This document shows, one piece after another, positions 3,558 through 5,179 of a DNA stretch of 5,179 bases; the stretch's first letter is position 1, and the number at the start of each line of letters is the position of its first letter. The stretch comes from Phycisphaerales bacterium. GTDB taxonomy: Bacteria; Planctomycetota; Phycisphaerae; Phycisphaerales; SM1A02. The stretch spans positions 1 through 5,179 of the forward strand of contig SKZB01000192.1 in assembly GCA_007127615.1 (NCBI GenBank), in the 5' to 3' direction. The position numbers were made by a program, and so were the translations under genes. The notes beneath the pieces are model-generated. The model saw only the letters and a list, made by a program, of their open reading frames with translations. It was not told where the DNA came from and did no database searches.

Positions 3558-5179
3558 CTACCCCACCGTCAAAACCTCCGTCCGCGGCGCATGACACTCC
3601 CTCTCCGTACACGCCTGGTACGTCACGAGCAGGCGCGGCGGCTGGTCACGGTCCACCGGCCCGGTGAGCTTCACCGTGAAACTCACCTCACCTGCGTATC
3701 CCCGCGCCGGCGTTTCGGCCGGACCGAAGTTCGACGGCGCCGGGGCTTCGACCGTGATCGGCGGCGTATCACCCGCCGCTTCGATGAGCAGCGGCACCAG
3801 CGCCGGCTGTCCCGGCTCACGGGCGTTGATGTGAAAACCCGGTTGGATCGACATCAGTATCTCGATCGTGCCCGGATCGGTCCTCCGCGCTTCGATCCGC
3901 ACCGGCCCGCCGGTGACGGACGCCACCGCTCCCGACTGCGTTCCGCCCAGCGTCCCGGCGAACAGATCCGGGTCCACGCGCGACAACCGGTGGAGCGCCC
4001 GCACAGACCCCGCCATTCCCAGCGACTGCTCCCGAATCGGCGAGCTGAAGAACCGCAACCCGGCGGCGGCCTGCTCGAGGTACGTCCGCTCCCCCGTCCG
4101 CCGGAAGAGCGTGATCAGATTGTTCGCCATCACCGAGTTTCCGCTCGGGATCGCGCCGTCGTAGTGGCTGCGGCTGCGGACGAAGAGATCCGATTGTTCC
4201 GGCCGGGAATCGAAGTACGCCCCGCCCGTCTCTGGTTCGATAAACAGTTCGCGCGCTTCTCTCGCCAGCGCCGTGGCGCGCTCGAGATGCGAAGCGTTCT
4301 CCGTCGCGGCGTGAAGCGCCAGCAGGCCGTGAATCAGCAGCGCGTAATCCTCCAGGAAAGCCGGGATGCGGGCTTCACCGTTGCGGAAGCTGCGGGCGAG
4401 TCGCCCGTCCTCCGTGCGCATCGTCCTTTCGATGAACGTGGCCGCGCGTTCGGCAAGCTCGATGAACTTCGGCTCGTTGAGCGCGCGTCCCGCATCGGCG
4501 AGGCCCGCGATCATCAGCCCGCTCCAGCCGGTGAGCACCTTATCGTCCGTCCCCGGTTGTTTGCGCTGGTCGCGCACTTCGAGCAGGGCCGCGTTGATCC
4601 GGTCCAGCTTCTCAAAGAGCTCCGGTACGCTCAGGCCGGACGCCCCGGCCAGTTCGGCCGGCGGAGCGGTCAAGGTCAGCACGTTCCGCGGCGGCTCATC
4701 GGGATGGTGCGGATCCTGAAAGTTCGTGCCGCGCGAAAGGCCGTACCCCTCCAGCGCCAGATCGATCTCCTCCGGCGGAAACCCGGCTTCCTTCAAGGCG
4801 GTCCGCACCTCATCTTGGGTCCAGAGATAGTTCAGGCCCTCGCGGGCATCGACCTCGGCATCCTGCGCGGAGAAAAACCCGCCCGCCCGATCGGTCATCT
4901 CCCGCTGAACGTACGCCGCCGTCTGCCTCAGAATGCGCTCCAGGAACGGTCGGTCCGGACGATCCAGAACATCTGAGTCATCTGGATCATCTGAATCATG
5001 CGCCTTCTCGTAGACCCGCGCGTACGTCGTGAGCAGTTGCCCGTTGTCGTAGAGCATCTTCTCAAAGTGCGGCACGGTCCACCGGGCATCGACGGCGTAC
5101 CGGTGAAAGCCGCCGCCGACCTGATCGTAGATTCCGCCGCGGGCCATCCGGTCGAGGGTGTGGAGCACCGCGCGTCGAA
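3558..5179 (-). CDS. YyaL/SPATA20-family protein with C-terminal DsbD-alpha-like domain (5' end outside window)
   Basis: The frame is open to the right edge. The GTG at 5168-5166 is an internal codon, used here as residue 1. Residues 10-45 carry the SPATA20/YyaL (DUF255) hallmark: ARGGIYDQVGGGFHRY, then WTVPHFEKMLYDNGQL. Others follow: GGFFSAQDAE (96-105), DDKVLTGWSGLMIA (208-221, usual WNG here WSG), AFLEDYALLIHG (270-281) and HYDGAIPSGNSVMANNL (335-351). This is the (alpha/alpha)6-barrel part of the family. Known relatives begin with a thioredoxin-like domain, which would lie beyond 5179. Residues about 423-536 look like an added DsbD N-terminal domain, with PGFHINA (443-449) and VTYQACTEREC (515-525), Cys520 and Cys525. 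An acidic repeat loop (58-72) interrupts the barrel. The biochemical role of the family is not established; a thiol or sugar role is only guessed. The stop is TAG at 3560-3558, next to the 8-bp array. Confidence 0.9.
   Translation of the reverse strand, partial: RRAVLHTLDRMARGGIYDQVGGGFHRYAVDARWTVPHFEKMLYDNGQLLTTYARVYEKAHDSDDPDDSDVLDRPDRPFLERILRQTAAYVQREMTDRAGGFFSAQDAEVDAREGLNYLWTQDEVRTALKEAGFPPEEIDLALEGYGLSRGTNFQDPHHPDEPPRNVLTLTAPPAELAGASGLSVPELFEKLDRINAALLEVRDQRKQPGTDDKVLTGWSGLMIAGLADAGRALNEPKFIELAERAATFIERTMRTEDGRLARSFRNGEARIPAFLEDYALLIHGLLALHAATENASHLERATALAREARELFIEPETGGAYFDSRPEQSDLFVRSRSHYDGAIPSGNSVMANNLITLFRRTGERTYLEQAAAGLRFFSSPIREQSLGMAGSVRALHRLSRVDPDLFAGTLGGTQSGAVASVTGGPVRIEARRTDPGTIEILMSIQPGFHINAREPGQPALVPLLIEAAGDTPPITVEAPAPSNFGPAETPARGYAGEVSFTVKLTGPVDRDQPPRLLVTYQACTERECHAPRTEVLTVG
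4953..4997 (-). repeat. In-frame 9-bp tandem repeat encoding an acidic loop
   Basis: Read on the minus strand from 4997, five successive 9-mers fit xxxYCxGAY: GATTCAGAT, GATCCAGAT, GACTCAGAT, GTTCTGGAT and CGTCCGGAC. They encode DSD, DPD, DSD, VLD and RPD (residues 58-72), so every third residue is Asp. The first three are near identical; the last two look like diverged copies. The segment sits between two barrel helices, where a surface loop is expected. The repeat length preserves the reading frame. Confidence 0.7.

Noticed and set aside
3387..4976. Long plus-strand open frame of 529 codons opposite the YyaL/SPATA20-like gene
   Set aside because: It is very rich in Arg, shows no domain, crosses the 8-bp array and is antisense to a well-conserved protein. 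GC-rich codon bias produces such shadows.

Overview
The window is GC-rich bacterial DNA with four protein genes and two short non-coding intervals. Three genes lie on the minus strand: a 5' part of xseA (exodeoxyribonuclease VII large subunit), a complete AbgT-family membrane transporter, and a large C-terminal part of a YyaL/SPATA20-family protein. One gene lies on the plus strand: a single-domain asparaginase-like protein. I see no rRNA, tRNA, CRISPR array, insertion sequence or phage gene. No gene here fixes the taxon. The high GC, the style of the intergenic repeats and the gene types make a Planctomycetota-like bacterium (perhaps Phycisphaerae) my best guess, held at low confidence.

Layout, left to right. 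Bases 1-563 hold the N-terminal 187 codons of xseA, which runs off the left edge. A gap of 51 bp separates it from the transporter at 615-2615. Both are read leftward, transporter first, so they may share a transcript. A 98-bp divergent region (2616-2713) separates the transporter from the asparaginase-like gene at 2714-3253. That region holds a good Shine-Dalgarno for the transporter, a candidate minus-strand promoter and a canonical G-quadruplex motif. Bases 3254-3557 form a convergent intergenic region without a credible gene. It carries a 7-bp inverted repeat, two small hairpins and a ten-unit 8-bp tandem array that stops just short of the last gene's stop codon. Bases 3558-5179 hold the YyaL/SPATA20-like gene, open at the right edge.

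How the genes may work together. The transporter and the asparaginase-like protein are divergent neighbours and could share regulation. AbgT proteins handle p-aminobenzoyl-glutamate or antifolate drugs and asparaginase folds act on amide bonds, but a functional link is only inference. XseA is a DNA repair nuclease subunit with no evident link to the transporter.

The most interesting points are: (1) the YyaL/SPATA20-like protein ends in what looks like a DsbD-alpha (N-terminal DsbD) domain with a CX4C pair, suggesting a fused thiol relay; (2) the transporter has two large insertions, both predicted on the extracytoplasmic face, and a Trp-to-Tyr change at a site I recall as functional in MtrF; (3) the asparaginase-like protein lacks both the C-terminal domain and the second-triad lysine; (4) the phase-perfect 8-bp array; (5) the G-quadruplex motif next to the transporter's ribosome binding site. 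I found no convincing multi-gene novel system.
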